Origin: Kryptolebias marmoratus
Taxonomy: Eukaryota > Chordata > Actinopteri > Cyprinodontiformes > Rivulidae
DNA: 64,000 nucleotides
Reading direction: 5' to 3'
Assembly: GCF_001649575.2 (NCBI RefSeq)
Contig: NC_051430.1
Coordinates: 16,269,575 to 16,333,574, forward strand
The stretch's first letter is position 1, and each line of letters opens with the position of its first letter. Below the pieces are notes generated by a model. It was not told where the DNA came from and ran no database searches. It worked only from the letters and a program-made list of their open reading frames with translations. Below are positions 52,836 to 64,000 of this stretch, in pieces. The position numbers and the translations under genes were made by a program.

Positions 52836-54152
52836 AAAGTCTGTTTCTGCCTTGTCGCTTATAGCTCTCTGAATAAGCCACATACTTCCCTGAGTAATAA
52901 CAGTTTACCACATAGCGACAGATAACGTTTACCCATTGTTATTTTCAACAAAAACACTTGACACTGTTAACTACATTTTTTTTGCCCCCTACTGATACAC
53001 ACTGATTGTTTTCTGTCATGATACAATTGGTAAATGTTCTCCTGTTGGCTAACTCATTTATACCTGTCTATCAACCCTGGTGCTTTTCATCATTTTCCCA
53101 GTGTGAACACTTGAATGTTTTTGTTTTTTTTTTCCCAACCTGAAGATATTTCTCTCTCCCCCTATGTGCCCCATTACACTTTTACAACAGTGAACTCACC
53201 CCAATGTAAAGCTTCAACGGTAGTATCACTTCTATTTTAGTCTAAAGAGCTGCTATCTTTTTTCAACAAGTATCAAGTTTGAGTGGGAATATGCACGTGT
53301 TTAAGGCCTATCAGTCTTTTCTTTAGTGGGCTTGTGTTTAATACTGTGTGGAGTTAAGCTTCTTTCACTGAACACTTTCAAGGTAGCCCTAAAATGCCTT
53401 TTTTGTGTGTGGAATCATTGAGGCAGAATTGGGAAGGGGAGGGGGGTACTGTTGATTCATGTTGGCGTGTGGTGTGTGCAACGAGTCATCTACAAAAGTT
53501 AAGTGCAATATTAATCATCAAGAGAACTATTTTTCCTTTTATGTACAGCAAATGATTTTGGATGTCAGCAAGTAGATCTCAACAACACGTTTATGTGGTA
53601 TGAGGGAGATGTTTGATCCACCATTTAGGTGTATTAATTCATGTCAGGTTGCTGAGTCATATACTAATCCTCCTGTGATTGTATGATGGTGAAATTCATT
53701 ATGTAGTCATATGGGACTTGGCTGGCTTAATTGGTTCGTGTGTAAACGAGGCAAGAGAACTTAAAACAGGAATTGCGTAAGTTAGTGTAAATATAAAAAT
53801 ACCAGAATCATATTTGTGAGTGAGACTTTTGAGCAAAGTTGCAAGTTTGAGGTACTTTTGCTGTTGACTATTACCATTAACTTTCACAGTTTCCAAGGCT
53901 TTCAAGGTTTTATTTCAATGAATACAGTTCTGCTATTGTTTCTTCAGATGTAATGAATCTGACACACCGACAAGCCCACACTACACTGACACACCCTTAC
54001 CTTTCTTGATGGTTATAATTACAGCATATCACAGGCAGAAACGGTAGTATTATGTGAGTAACGTTTGCAGCTCTGCACTTGCACAATGACTGGTCAGCGT
54101 TATTTGTGGATTATCCCAAGGCTGTAATATGAGACCAATTGTTTTCCCACAC

Positions 54153-54500
54153 GAGGCGGCACGCCAGAGCAGGGGTTAGTGATATTGCCTCACAGCAGCA
54201 AGGTCGCGGGTTTGCCTCCTGGCCTTTCTGTGTGAAGTTTACATGTGCTCCAGTGCACACGTGGGTTTTCTCTGGGTACTCTGATGTCCTCTCATAGACC
54301 AAAAACATGCATGTTAGGTTAATTGATAACTCTAAATTGTCTGTAAGTGTGAGTGACAGTGTGAATAATTGTTTGCCTTGTTTGTCTGTGTGACTCTGTG
54401 ATGGACTTGTAACCTGTCCAGGGTTTATCCTGCCTCTCGCACAATGACTGCTGGAGACCCAGAAAGGAGAAGTGGGTAAAGAAAATGGATGGATGGATGG
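54153..54500 (+). mobile_element. tRNA-related SINE-like repeat, copy 2
   Basis: Contains 'gtcgcgggtttgcctcctgg', 'catgcatgttaggttaattg', 'gactctgtgatggacttgta', 'cctgtccagggttta', 'ctctcgcacaatgactgctg' and a 3' tail 'gtaaagaaaatggatggatg' repeating GGAT. The box-B-like site is degraded (gggtttgcctcc). Same orientation as copy 1. Confidence 0.78.
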
Positions 54501-54825
54501 ATTTTGTCCACACAGTGTTTCCCCTCCTGATAATGTCATGCTCACTGCCTTTCTCCAGCGTCAGTGTTAATAGTATGGTTTGTCTGTTTGTTGCGAGCTA
54601 ATCTAAGGACACTTTGAATTAACAATAATAAACAGTAGCTTACTTTTAGTCTCTTTTGCCCTTTTTGTCAAAACCCCCCACACTTTTTTTCCATCCGCCT
54701 CAGCACAGGGAGGGTTGTTTTCTTTCACTCGTCCTTGGCAGCGATTTAATTACTTATTTGTTTAGTTTGTCATATTCCAAACTTCTCTGGCTCTGCGTTC
54801 CGCTGAGAACAGAGATTGTTTTTCC

Positions 54826-54849
54826 CTCCTCCTCCTCCTCCTCCTCCTT
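54826..54849. repeat. (CTC)n microsatellite
   Basis: Seven to eight CTC units, with no exon nearby. Confidence 0.85.
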
Positions 54850-57372
54850 ACAGCATTCCATCCAGTCCACTCTGCCCTTCACTTCCTCACCCCCACTGTC
54901 TGATATTGTATGCAATCTATTGTTTACATTTTTTTACCCAAGTTCTCCAGCATTTAGCAACGATACACATTCTGTTCTTTCCTATAATTTTGTTCTCTAT
55001 CTTCCCTCTCATATTTCCTGCTATTTACTATTCTCTCCAGGGCAAAATAGCTGCAGTGGTCTGTAATAGTCTCCAGGGGAGTCTGATGTGTCCTCCACCC
55101 TGTCTAATATACAGATCAGTCAGTGTGACACACAGGGTGGATCTGAGCAAATGATTGGGGGTTTTCAAATAGGCGACCCAATTACAGTATACTTTAAATG
55201 AGCTCTGCTGTTGTTTAAAGGAGAGTTAAACATGATTCGTCATCTGTTTAAAAGTTACTTCACTGCAAAACAGTAATAAAATAGTTTCTTTTTCATGATG
55301 ATGAAGTGAAGATAACCCATTATTATTATCATTATTAGTATTATTAACATCACAGAGTTTTATTTATTCATTTTAATAGTTTTTCTATCGTAGTCGAAAA
55401 GAAATATCTTAGAAGATTTTTTTGTGTGTGTTGGGATGAAAAAGAGGAAGGAGGAGTGACATTTTTATGCCAGCATGTTTGAGGATCGTGTCGTCGGACT
55501 GCAATTGTTATCAAAAGTATTTTAGGCATGCAGACTAATCAATGGTTTTTATCATTTTTATGTGCCAAAGTCACTGGAGTCTTGCAAGTCTTTTTTTCTG
55601 TTAGTGAGGCATTTTACATGTTTAAGTTTCACAATTTAAAATTAACAGACAAAATGTTTTTTTTTTAAGCTCGTGTACACCATGATGTTAAAATAATATC
55701 CGGAGTACATAAACTCAGTGTGAGAGCCTCACGTGGGAGAAGTGTAATATTTTATTTTCAGTTACTGTTCTAGTGAGATTGGTGCAGATGGTCGTATCAG
55801 TTGAAGGTGATATCTTTTTGTGTGAGCAAATGCTATAATGCACATTAGATATTAAATATATGCATCGCTATTTATGTTTTATCATTTTTTTTATAATTGT
55901 AACTGAGATGAAAGTTAGATTCTGTAATATTTTGATGAATCAATATTGGCTTCTTGCAGCAGTAAAAAATAAATCAGAAATTTTTAAAACAGTTTTTAGG
56001 TTTTACTGATTGTGGCACGTTTTTTGTTCAGGCAAATCTTAAGCTTAATTACATTTGATTGGGACTTTATTTAGTTATAGGTTTAAGCTTTGTGGACTTC
56101 AAACCAAACCTCTGTTGCTCTATGTGTGTTTGCTTATTCTCTGTTATGGAAGGAAAATTCTTTATTTGCATAGAAGATGCCACGTTCTCGATTCGTTACC
56201 TACAGTAGAACTAAATTAACTGATGGGGTAAAAATAAATATAATGGAAATAATGCTAAGATCAACATTTGTAGTATGATGAAGTAACAGCTGTGGATTTG
56301 AAGTATAAAGACTCATAAAGTCAAAGAGCTAAAGTTAGCACAACTACACAGATCTTTACTTTTGTATATTACAATGATTGTAGTACAATTTCACTGCTGT
56401 GCAGAGCACCTTTAATTTTAAACTCCTCTTTGCAGGAGAGGTATTTGTTTAGTAGTCTTCAGTAAAAATAACCAGAGCAGGATATTACATTCTTCTTAAT
56501 AACCTTCAGCCCTGCTGCAAGGAATTTGACTTGGTTTAAAAAGGAATTTGCCTCCCAACATTGCAGAGATCCATATTTTCTTAGCCAGTTTTGTTTGGTT
56601 TGTGTCTTTTCTTAGCACTGTTGCACTTGAACACTGAACTTAAATGTAAACTTTTTGTCTTTTTGTTATAAATACTGCTACTATAATTATGTGATTTTCT
56701 CTCTTCTTATGAAGCTATACCAGCATGTTTTATTTCTTTATACCACTCAAGAGTTTTCATTTAATTACACTCATTGGTTTTTAGTTTATGGAGATTACAG
56801 TGGCTTTTCTGCAGGGCACTTGACTGAATCCTCTACAACTTGCTCTGAGTATGAAAATCTCTTACTGTCACATTATTCTAAATCACTGTCATGCTCGTAG
56901 TTTGTCAGTGATTTGGGTCAACTGTGTTGATATTTAATGAGCACCAAGAAGGTTTTGCACAAGCACCATTTTGAAATCAATGTTTTATCACTTCAGCTGA
57001 GGCCAAAGAGAAAAAAAAAACGGAGCATCTGCAGATAAAAGTACGTAACAATGTGGAGAATGAGTTTGATAGTTCTAGGTTTTATTGCTAAATTGTGCAC
57101 TTGGATAAAAAATACATTTTACTATGTAATAAAACCATTCTCTATAGAAATTGAGGATGTTTTTTTCCCCGAAATCTTTTTCATTGGCTGGTTTTATTCA
57201 CAGTGTCTTTGGAGGCTGTAAATGAAGCAATGAATGTGAATGATGATAATACTTTAATTTATGATGCTTAAAGTGTTAACTGATGCCAAAATCAACCAAT
57301 CAATAAATAGATAAGTAAAAATGCTTTTTACAGTATATAACTTAAAGATATACTCAGGTCTGTTTTAATAAT

Positions 57373-57412
57373 GTTACTAATATTACTAATATTACTAATT
57401 ACTAATATTACT
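57373..57412. repeat. Short tandem repeat, 9-bp unit attactaat
   Basis: About four copies of attactaat, one of them shortened, immediately upstream of the LINE relic. Confidence 0.8.
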
Positions 57413-57462
57413 TAGATCAAAATTTAAAGATCAACCACTAATTTATTAAACAGCTATAACAT

Positions 57463-57880
57463 CTATCCATCCATTCTCCGATGCATATCTGAGATCAGGT
57501 GGTAGGGGCAAAAAGGGCAAGGATTGAAGCCCTGACATCAATCACCCCAGCAATCCTCTTTGGGGATCTTTTTTTTGGGAATCCCATTACCAGCCCAGGG
57601 AGGATACATAATCCCGCCAGCTGTGTCTGGGTCTTCCCTGGGGTCTTCTCTCAGAAGGATGTATCCAAAAACCCTTTAAGTGAAAGCGACCAGGAAGTAT
57701 CCTAGTCAGCTGACCCATTTTGATGTAGTCAGCTCTTATTAGATGACAGAGCTCCTCATCATATCTCTGAAGAAACCCAGTTCAGTCATTTGTTACAGGG
57801 ATGTTGTTTTTTCAGTCATGATCCCGACGTCATGGCCAAATTTGAAGGTAGGAACATAGATGAACCAGTAAACTGAGGAG
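57463..57880 (-). mobile_element. Degraded non-LTR retrotransposon, 3' end of reverse-transcriptase ORF
   Basis: Read on the minus strand, the frame over 57590-57637 gives GRPRHSWRDYVSSLGW, preceded by a Gly-Arg-Phe and Glu-Arg-Arg-Pro-Gln context. This matches the conserved C-terminal 'RRPRGRPRTRWRDY...LAW' region of fish L2/RTE-like reverse transcriptases. Stops interrupt the frame upstream, so it is not functional. The element's 3' end runs into a gagaatggatggatag tail at 57463-57478. I cannot assign it to a named clade with confidence. Confidence 0.7.
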
Positions 57881-58058
57881 TTGTTGTCAATACTACAAAT
57901 CCCAGTTTTATCTATCCATCTCTCTCTCCAGCTAAATTAGACAAGTAATATATTTCACAGGGAAGTGATCTGATATACAATACATGTGTCGATTTAAAAT
58001 CAATCTCATAGTCTGTATTCCCCTTACAAGGTATCCTTTTCATTTCCCAGAAACACCA

Positions 58059-58381
58059 TTTATCCATTTTCTTTAACCACTTCTGGAGAGCTGCTGCCTA
58101 TGTCCAGCAGTCATTGTGCGAGAGGCAGGGTAAACCCTGGACAGGTCGCAAGTTCATCACACAGAGACACACACTCACACCTAGGGAGAATTTAGAGTAG
58201 CCAATTAACCTAACATGCATGTTGTTGTTCTGTGAGTGGAGACCAAAGTACCTGGAGAAAACCCATGCATGCATGGGGAGAACATTTTAACTCCACCCAG
58301 AAATGCCCCAGGCTGGGAGGCAATCCTGCAACCTTCTTGCTAGGAAGCGGCAGCTCTAACCACTGCACCGCCGTGCTGCCC
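58059..58381 (-). mobile_element. tRNA-related SINE-like repeat, copy 3
   Basis: The reverse complement of copies 1 and 2. On the + strand it reads from the tail 'ttatccattttctttaacca' through 'gcagtcattgtgcgagaggc', 'ccctggacaggtcgcaagtt' and 'caattaacctaacatgcatg' to the head 'gcaaccttcttgctagg' and 'accactgcaccgccgtgctg'. It is nearly full length. Confidence 0.78.
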
Positions 58382-60429
58382 CTGAAACACCGATCAGCTG
58401 AACATTTTTACCGAATGAATCCCCTTACCCAAATATTGCAACCCAACCCCAAAGGAGGCCAGCGGGCCCTGTAAAGCCTTAATACGTTACACAGAATTCA
58501 GCAAAGATTTTCAGATGTGCATTTGTCTTCCAAACTCTCCAGTGGCAAGTTTGATGGAGTCTGATTGCATCTGTGAGAAACAGGTTCAGTCCACAGAAAC
58601 ACGAGCTCACAATTCATCAGATTTGAAGGTCGAGTTACCACAGTCCTGGAAACTGACACCCCAGGGAACCCCTACTTTCTGTATCCATTCATCTTTTTAC
58701 TGGTATTTATTTCATAAATCTATCACTATCACAAATATGTGCACTATCATAAATAGAAAAACAAAATGCAAAATATTTAGTGTAGTTATTTGTGTGATAA
58801 TTGTCATAAAATGCGATTATTTTCACAACCATAGGATGCTAAGTGTGATGCAGCACTTCCCTTTTTATCAAAAACCCAACCATTACCAATAAACCTCCAT
58901 GTGTCTCCAGAGTCCAGACTCTTGTAGGAGTCCGTTTACCCCTGGAGTGTCTTGATGAACACTGTATGACTAACATCCTCGGCAGCAGAGGAAAAATGAC
59001 TTTTTCAGCAGTCAGCTCTTGCTAAGCTTATTTTGCCCTTGTTTGGAGAGAGGAAATGAGTGAGTTGTGCTTTGGGGATGTCTCTGGGCTCCCCGCTTCA
59101 TCACAGAAGGAGAGCTAGACTAAGAGAAAAGCTAAAAATAGAGGTGGGAGCCCAGGTCAGTTTTTGAGCTGGGAGTAAGGATTTGAGGAGCTGAAAGGGG
59201 AGGGGGAAAAAAGAGAAAAAAAAAACATAGCTAAAGCCTGGATTAAGTATTCAAAAGACTGCACTGATAGAATCACACACTTGACAAATTGACTACATGG
59301 GAGTTGGTGAGACCATTCAGGTTATGTATACTGGATCTGAAATAAGAAAAGGGGCTGAAAAAAAAATGGATGGAGAGCTTAACCTGGGCAGTGAATCTTG
59401 GCGATAGCTCCAGGCTACTCGTCTACTTTCTTCAAGCTTTTTTTCTTCATGCACACTTTGTCATGCTGCAGCCGTGTGCATAAACAAAAATCTCTCTTAT
59501 CTCCCCTGGTTAGCAAGACTGGAATGAATAAACGACTTATGAGATGACATGAGCTTTTAGGCTACAGAGACACGGCGATTAGGTGGGGTGGAGTCAGGGG
59601 AGAACAAAAATAAAGAAGATATTCCTTTACTTGCGAAAGTCACAAGAGGATTAAGAGTGGGGAAGAAAGAAACACTGTTGTTGGACATGGTGGTCAGAAT
59701 GATGAATTTAGAAAAGTTGTGATGGTGACGTATCAACACAGCACATGTAGAAACAACAAAGAAAAGAAAGGGAACATTGCAATTTCTTGTCATATTAAAA
59801 TAGTAGTTAGAAATATGTTCAGGTTAGATAACAGAAAGAAAGAAAATCTCAACCAGTCTTTTTAGAAATTATTGTGCGATAGAGGTGTTTCCTGTGTATT
59901 TTCAAACTCAAATTGAATGTAGCCTGGTGTAGCAGAATGCTTGGATAGTTGTCGACAACGCGTTCTCCTCCACAGTTTTATTCATCTGCTCCGGTGATCC
60001 TGAAATGACAGAGCATAAAATGTCTGAGGAGGTAAAGTGTTTCTGAAAGGTCCCAAGCAAACAATTCCTGTTGCTGCTGGCTCGGGCTTCCAGAAACGTC
60101 AGCATGAGCCTTTTTTTTTGTGTGGGTGCATATCTGTGTTTATAAACTGCATGGATGCGTTTGAATGGCAATTCTGCTGTTACATGTAGTTGTCTCAAAT
60201 AGCTGGCTGTGGTCTTGTTGCTGAAACTTGATCTTTCACACGTATTAAAAAAAAGTCGATGCTTCAGATTATGTCTGCTTTTTTTTTTTTTCCTTGCTCC
60301 TCATTCCCTCAATGGTGGCCTCTTTCCCTACTTTTCAATTCAATTCTCTTCCCTCTGAAGTCATAGCTGGCTACGTTTGGAGGTGGGCTGGAGTAGAGAC
60401 ACAAGAGAGTCTGTTTTTCCCATCTGTTG

Positions 60430-60448
60430 GTGTGTGTGTGTGTGTGTG
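60430..60448. repeat. (TG)n microsatellite
   Basis: About nine TG units in drebrin-like intron 1. Confidence 0.88.
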
Positions 60449-63057
60449 TATGGTGGTGGGGATCTATCTGGCCTGTTAGTTGGGGAACTTACAGCTTCTG
60501 AAGCTGTTTGTGCTACCACAGCATTGCAGTAATGAAAGAAGTGGTGTATGCATCTGAGCCAAAGCTTGATTTGGTTTAGTGCACATTATAGCTCAACTAA
60601 TAGACACCCCGACACTGCTGAAGCCTCAAAAACAACATGGACGTTTTGATTGAGACATGATTATTGCTGAATCTTGTTAAAAGACAGGGTTTGCTTTACT
60701 TTGAGTGAACTGATTACTGTGCTGGATTGCATTTTTAATAATAACTCACTCTGAAGGCTTGCGAGCTGGGTCTGGCCCACGGGCTGACAATCACCGCTTT
60801 ACAGGATGCAACAGTACAAACATCTGCCAATTCAGGGAAGAAAAAAAAAACAATATTCGTATAAAATTAATCAGACATTGTATTTTATTACTTCAACATG
60901 TTGTCACGACCTACCACAGGTAAAACTCTCATTGATGTTAATCTGACATAAAAAAGAAATAAGAATACATCAACCACATAACATCTGGGGTGCAGGTATA
61001 GCGATCTCCATGGAGAGGAAAAGTTGCTCCCTGAATTCCTCAAGAGTTTGAAATGTCAAATGTATAACCTGCTCAAATTGTCAGATTTTTGAACGATAAA
61101 GACCTTTTGGGGAAAGGAAAAAACAAATAACATAAAAAAATAAAACCCTAACCCCTAAATATACTATAGGGCCTCAGCTATGGATCCTTAGATCTATTGT
61201 ATTAATTTAACAAAATATATTTCAACTACAATCTGAAGTATTCCTACTATATTTCAGTCTTTTGTTTACCTTCTGCATTCTGTCTTTATTCCATTTTATC
61301 TCAGAGTTACGTTTGTGTTTTACCTCCATTAAAAGGCTCCTGTTGTGACAAAGACATTTATTTTTCCGGGCATATTCCTTAAATGTCTTCACATATTCTA
61401 CACAGTAGCTTTTCTTTTATGCACTGCCTATGGTGCTAATGTTTCTGCAAGACACACACACATTACTGGAAAACCAAGGAGAATTTAATAACTTCTAGTA
61501 TCATATTCTAATTAAAACAGAGTTAAAAAAAATGTTGCATTTGTTTAGTGGCATTATAGAGATTGGAGCCACTTGTTAGCATTATCAGAAAAAAATTAAA
61601 AAATGACAGATTGTTAGCCTGTTAGTTCTCACTCACTGGACCAAGATGCAGTTTGCTAAATAGGGGACACAATATGGTTACTGTGTTGTAAGCACACTCA
61701 CAGATCGACTGGTTTTTGTTGTGCTTTGTTCTTCAGGGAGCGAGCACAAAGCAGACTTGTTGAATCAGGAAAAAAAATAACAAAGTGATTCAGAGGCGCT
61801 CGCTGAGTTCACTGGCCTGTTGTCAGCCTGTGTGCCAAACTGACGTTGGTTTCTGCACGTTTTAAACGGAAACTTTGTCTCTGCCTGCTCCCTGTGCATG
61901 CACACGTGTTCACACCTTTGACCTTTGACCCACTGTAATAGCTGCTCACAGTCTGTTACGAGCCGGCTCCAGATGTTCTGGACACAGCCCCACCGAGACA
62001 GATTTACACCTACACGCATTCAGACACAGACACGTGCGCATTCTTCCACTCTCACACAAGCACATGTGCACAGTTGTATAAAGACACGATAATTCACCTT
62101 CCTCCAAGCCACCTCGTAAAGTCACACATGTAGATTTGTGCTCCTGTTCCTCAAAAACACCCAATCAGAAAGATATTGCTTTTATTTTTTATTTATTTCT
62201 ACCATGCCTTTCTGTAATGGAAATTGACCAACAATTCAAATGAATCACTGCAGCCCTAACTGTGCAGTGAAGCTGCATCTCGTCGGCCTCATGAAAGCTC
62301 ATCACAAGCCGAGTTGCCCCGGTGACAGTCGACTGACTGAAGGGTGTGGCAGGACAGGTTTTCACCTGCAAAGCGCCTAAGACCTCGAGCTGTGAGCACC
62401 GCCGGTTGCGTTCGTCTCACACCGAGGAGCCGTCCAAGTGTGGCGCAAAAAACAAAACAAAAAAACCCCCTAAGAATGCTGGTTATTGTGTTGCACCTTC
62501 CTGTTTTCCACGTACACACTCGAGAACAAGAGCAGGAAAGGAGGCAGACAGGAAAAAATAAGAAAACCGCAAATGTCATGTTTCGGCACAAAATCTAGGG
62601 AATAATGTCGGCTCCATGAATAGGCCTGTGGTGTACACGATTGTGCAGTAGAACATCAGCTTATGGTTGTGTGTGTTGTCTTTGTGCGCACTTCAGTGCT
62701 GAATGGATGGAAATATATGACTAACTTTGTACAAATTTGTTGTTCTTACCCCTCAAATTCAAATACTTGAGGGGTATTTGAAGACTGATGAGCTAACCGC
62801 TAATTTGATCGGGGCCAAGCTGTTATCTTAAAACAGCTCCAATCTCAAAACCTTCATCGCTACACTTTAAATCTAAAACAACCATTGGTTTTGCATTATG
62901 TTGTTATCCCAGCAGAAACCTGATGTCTGCCAGAAGTGCTACAGCTAGCTGCTTCTGCTGCTATTTGCAACCACAGAATTCTATGTAGGCAAGCTTGACG
63001 GTGATGTAAAGGTTTATAAATTAGCATTTGCATGAATCGCTATATGTTCTCTTTAGG

Positions 63058-63235
63058 ATTGGTGGTGTTTTAAGGCGGCATCAGTCCATTCTGAACTAGC
63101 CTTTAGCTCATCACTGTGATCAGAGCTAAACTCTATTTCTCCAAACTGAGGTTGTTCAAAGAGCTATCTCCTGTAAGATGTTAATTGTTCGTAACTTCTC
63201 CACAGAACTGCTTTTCAGAAAATCTGATTTATGGC
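63058..63235 (+). repeat. Dispersed repeat family B, copy 4
   Basis: Contains 'gtggtgttttaaggcggcat', 'ttagctcatcactgtgatca', 'ccaaactgaggttgttcaaa', 'gagctatctcc', 'tgtaagatgttaattgttc' and 'cttctccacag'. It lies about 70 bp upstream of drebrin-like exon 2, so it is part of the intron end. Confidence 0.65.
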
Positions 63236-63305
63236 TTTAATATCATAAATGTGTTTGTCGTGTCTGTTTTTAACTAATACGAATGCATTTTTTTTATGTT
63301 CCCAG

Positions 63306-63361
63306 GGCATTATTTACATATGACGGGGTTACCAACAAGCTCAAACTGGCTGACTCAGGAG
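63306..63361 (+). CDS. Drebrin/ABP1-family ADF-H protein, coding exon 2
   Basis: Encodes ALFTYDGVTNKLKLADSG, the first beta-strands of the ADF-H domain. It matches drebrin ALYTYEDGSDDLKLAASG position for position. The acceptor is ttcccag and the donor is G|gtagag; 56 nt keeps phase with exons 1 and 3. The LKLA.SG core is closer to drebrin than to drebrin-like (IRVAGTG). Confidence 0.88.
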
Positions 63362-63581
63362 GTAGAGTAAATTGTTACATTTCTCAGATGGGAAAAAAAA
63401 ATTAAAGAAAAAAGATATTGTAGTTTGTCAAAAATGGTTTTAAGCATCTTTACTGGTCTGGACAGCAAAAAGTATTGCAACATTTTAAAGGTTTGCTAAC
63501 AAATCAACACCAAAAAGACAAGTTTCGTTCATCTTCATTCTTCTTCCTTTAACTTCTCTTTCCGTATTTCTTTTCCAACAG

Positions 63582-63694
63582 CGGGCGATGTGACGGAGCT
63601 GGCAGGAAAGTTCCACGTCTCCAAGCCTCAGTATGGACTGGTTAAAGTGGGCAGTTTAGAGGGAGGAGCGCCTCAGATCACACTGATAAGCTGG
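63582..63694 (+). CDS. Drebrin/ABP1-family ADF-H protein, coding exon 3
   Basis: Completes a split Ala codon and encodes GDVTELAGKFHVSKPQYGLV, followed by KVG.LEGGAPQITLISW. Drebrin has G.LQELSGHF..QKVMYGF..V......PKYVLINW here. The exon ends exactly after the Trp at TGG|gtgagt in phase 0, where the family continues VGEDV. Later exons (rest of ADF-H, coiled coil, any SH3) lie beyond the window, so the gene is partial by truncation at the window edge, not by mutation. Confidence 0.88.
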
Positions 63695-64000
63695 GTGAGT
63701 GACGAGCTCAGCATTATTCAGATAAAAAAACCCATAGTAGTTGAAAATGAAAGAAACAGGTGTATGATTTCTTCTTATTAAAAAGGCATAAACACTCAGA
63801 AGCACTTGCAAACTTAATGTTCATAGTTATCATATGTTAAAGTCATAAACTAAACATTTAGGGATTTAATTAAAAAAGGCAAGGCCAAACTGCTACATTT
63901 CTGTCACTTAGGTTCACATTTGGTGTGAAAACATCTTAAAGCTTTTTAAAGAAAAGCTTCATCACATTTGTGTAATCTGGAACACAGGAGCTCAGACGGT
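63695..64000 (+). other. Drebrin-like gene, start of intron 3
   Basis: Sequence after the gtgagt donor is AT-rich and non-coding up to the window edge. A short open frame continues past the donor to about 63781 but loses family resemblance at once, which supports the splice. Confidence 0.75.

Larger units (their letters stand above)
46004..63305 (+). other. Drebrin-like gene intron 1 (17.3 kb)
   Basis: A GT-AG intron inferred from the phase match between exon 1 (TG|) and exon 2 (|G GCA). It contains three SINE copies (48491-48850, 54153-54500, 58059-58381), a non-LTR retrotransposon relic (57463-57880), several microsatellites, and a family B repeat copy (63058-63235) that ends 70 bp before exon 2. 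Stretches 49000-52660 and 59000-62700 show no recognisable element. No further coding exon with family similarity was found inside it. Confidence 0.75.

Noticed and set aside
57499..57705. 68-codon plus-strand ORF
   Set aside because: It is antisense to the LINE relic, whose minus-strand frame shows the real protein similarity.

Overview
This is a window of vertebrate nuclear DNA, most likely from a ray-finned (teleost) fish. It is AT-rich and mostly non-coding. Its genes are split by GT-AG introns. It carries simple repeats and several dispersed repeats of types I recognise from teleost genomes: a tRNA-like SINE, a non-LTR retrotransposon 3' end, a hAT-like MITE, and a repeat containing 'ttgactccaatggtt'. 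Most long open frames in the window are chance frames in CpG-rich or simple-repeat sequence. Only two genes are supported, both on the + strand.

Gene 1 is a RhoBTB-family atypical GTPase. Ten coding exons between 20083 and 34225 join in phase at every junction and give a 721-residue protein with the order Rho-like domain, proline-rich linker, split BTB1, BTB2 and C-terminal helical domain. It has the RHOBTB1/2 architecture but is more divergent than I expect of a fish RHOBTB1 or RHOBTB2. I therefore favour the paralogue called rhobtb4 in fish. A CpG-rich block at about 13540-13875 ending in a good splice donor is a candidate promoter and non-coding first exon. The first canonical AATAAA after the stop codon is at 39753, so the 3'UTR may be about 5.5 kb and would then contain a 133-bp GATA microsatellite.

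Gene 2 starts in a CpG island at about 45590-45911 and encodes the N-terminal ADF-H (actin-binding) domain of a drebrin/ABP1-family protein. Exon 1 (45912-46003), exon 2 (63306-63361) and exon 3 (63582-63694) are in the window; the rest lies beyond 64000. Its first intron is about 17.3 kb and holds all three SINE copies and the LINE relic.

Layout: 1-13540 is intergenic with repeats, including a short interstitial telomeric array. 13540-40040 is the RhoBTB gene with candidate 5' exon and 3'UTR. 40040-45530 is intergenic. 45530-64000 is the 5' part of the drebrin-like gene. The two genes are in tandem and nothing in the sequence indicates a functional link, although RhoBTB proteins (CUL3 adaptors) and drebrins (F-actin binders) both belong broadly to cytoskeleton and trafficking biology. 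I found no evidence for a previously undescribed multi-gene system. The most interesting items are the divergent RhoBTB paralogue, a four-copy dispersed repeat carrying splice-site-like sequences, the apparent SINE/LINE shared tail, and some perfect hairpins.
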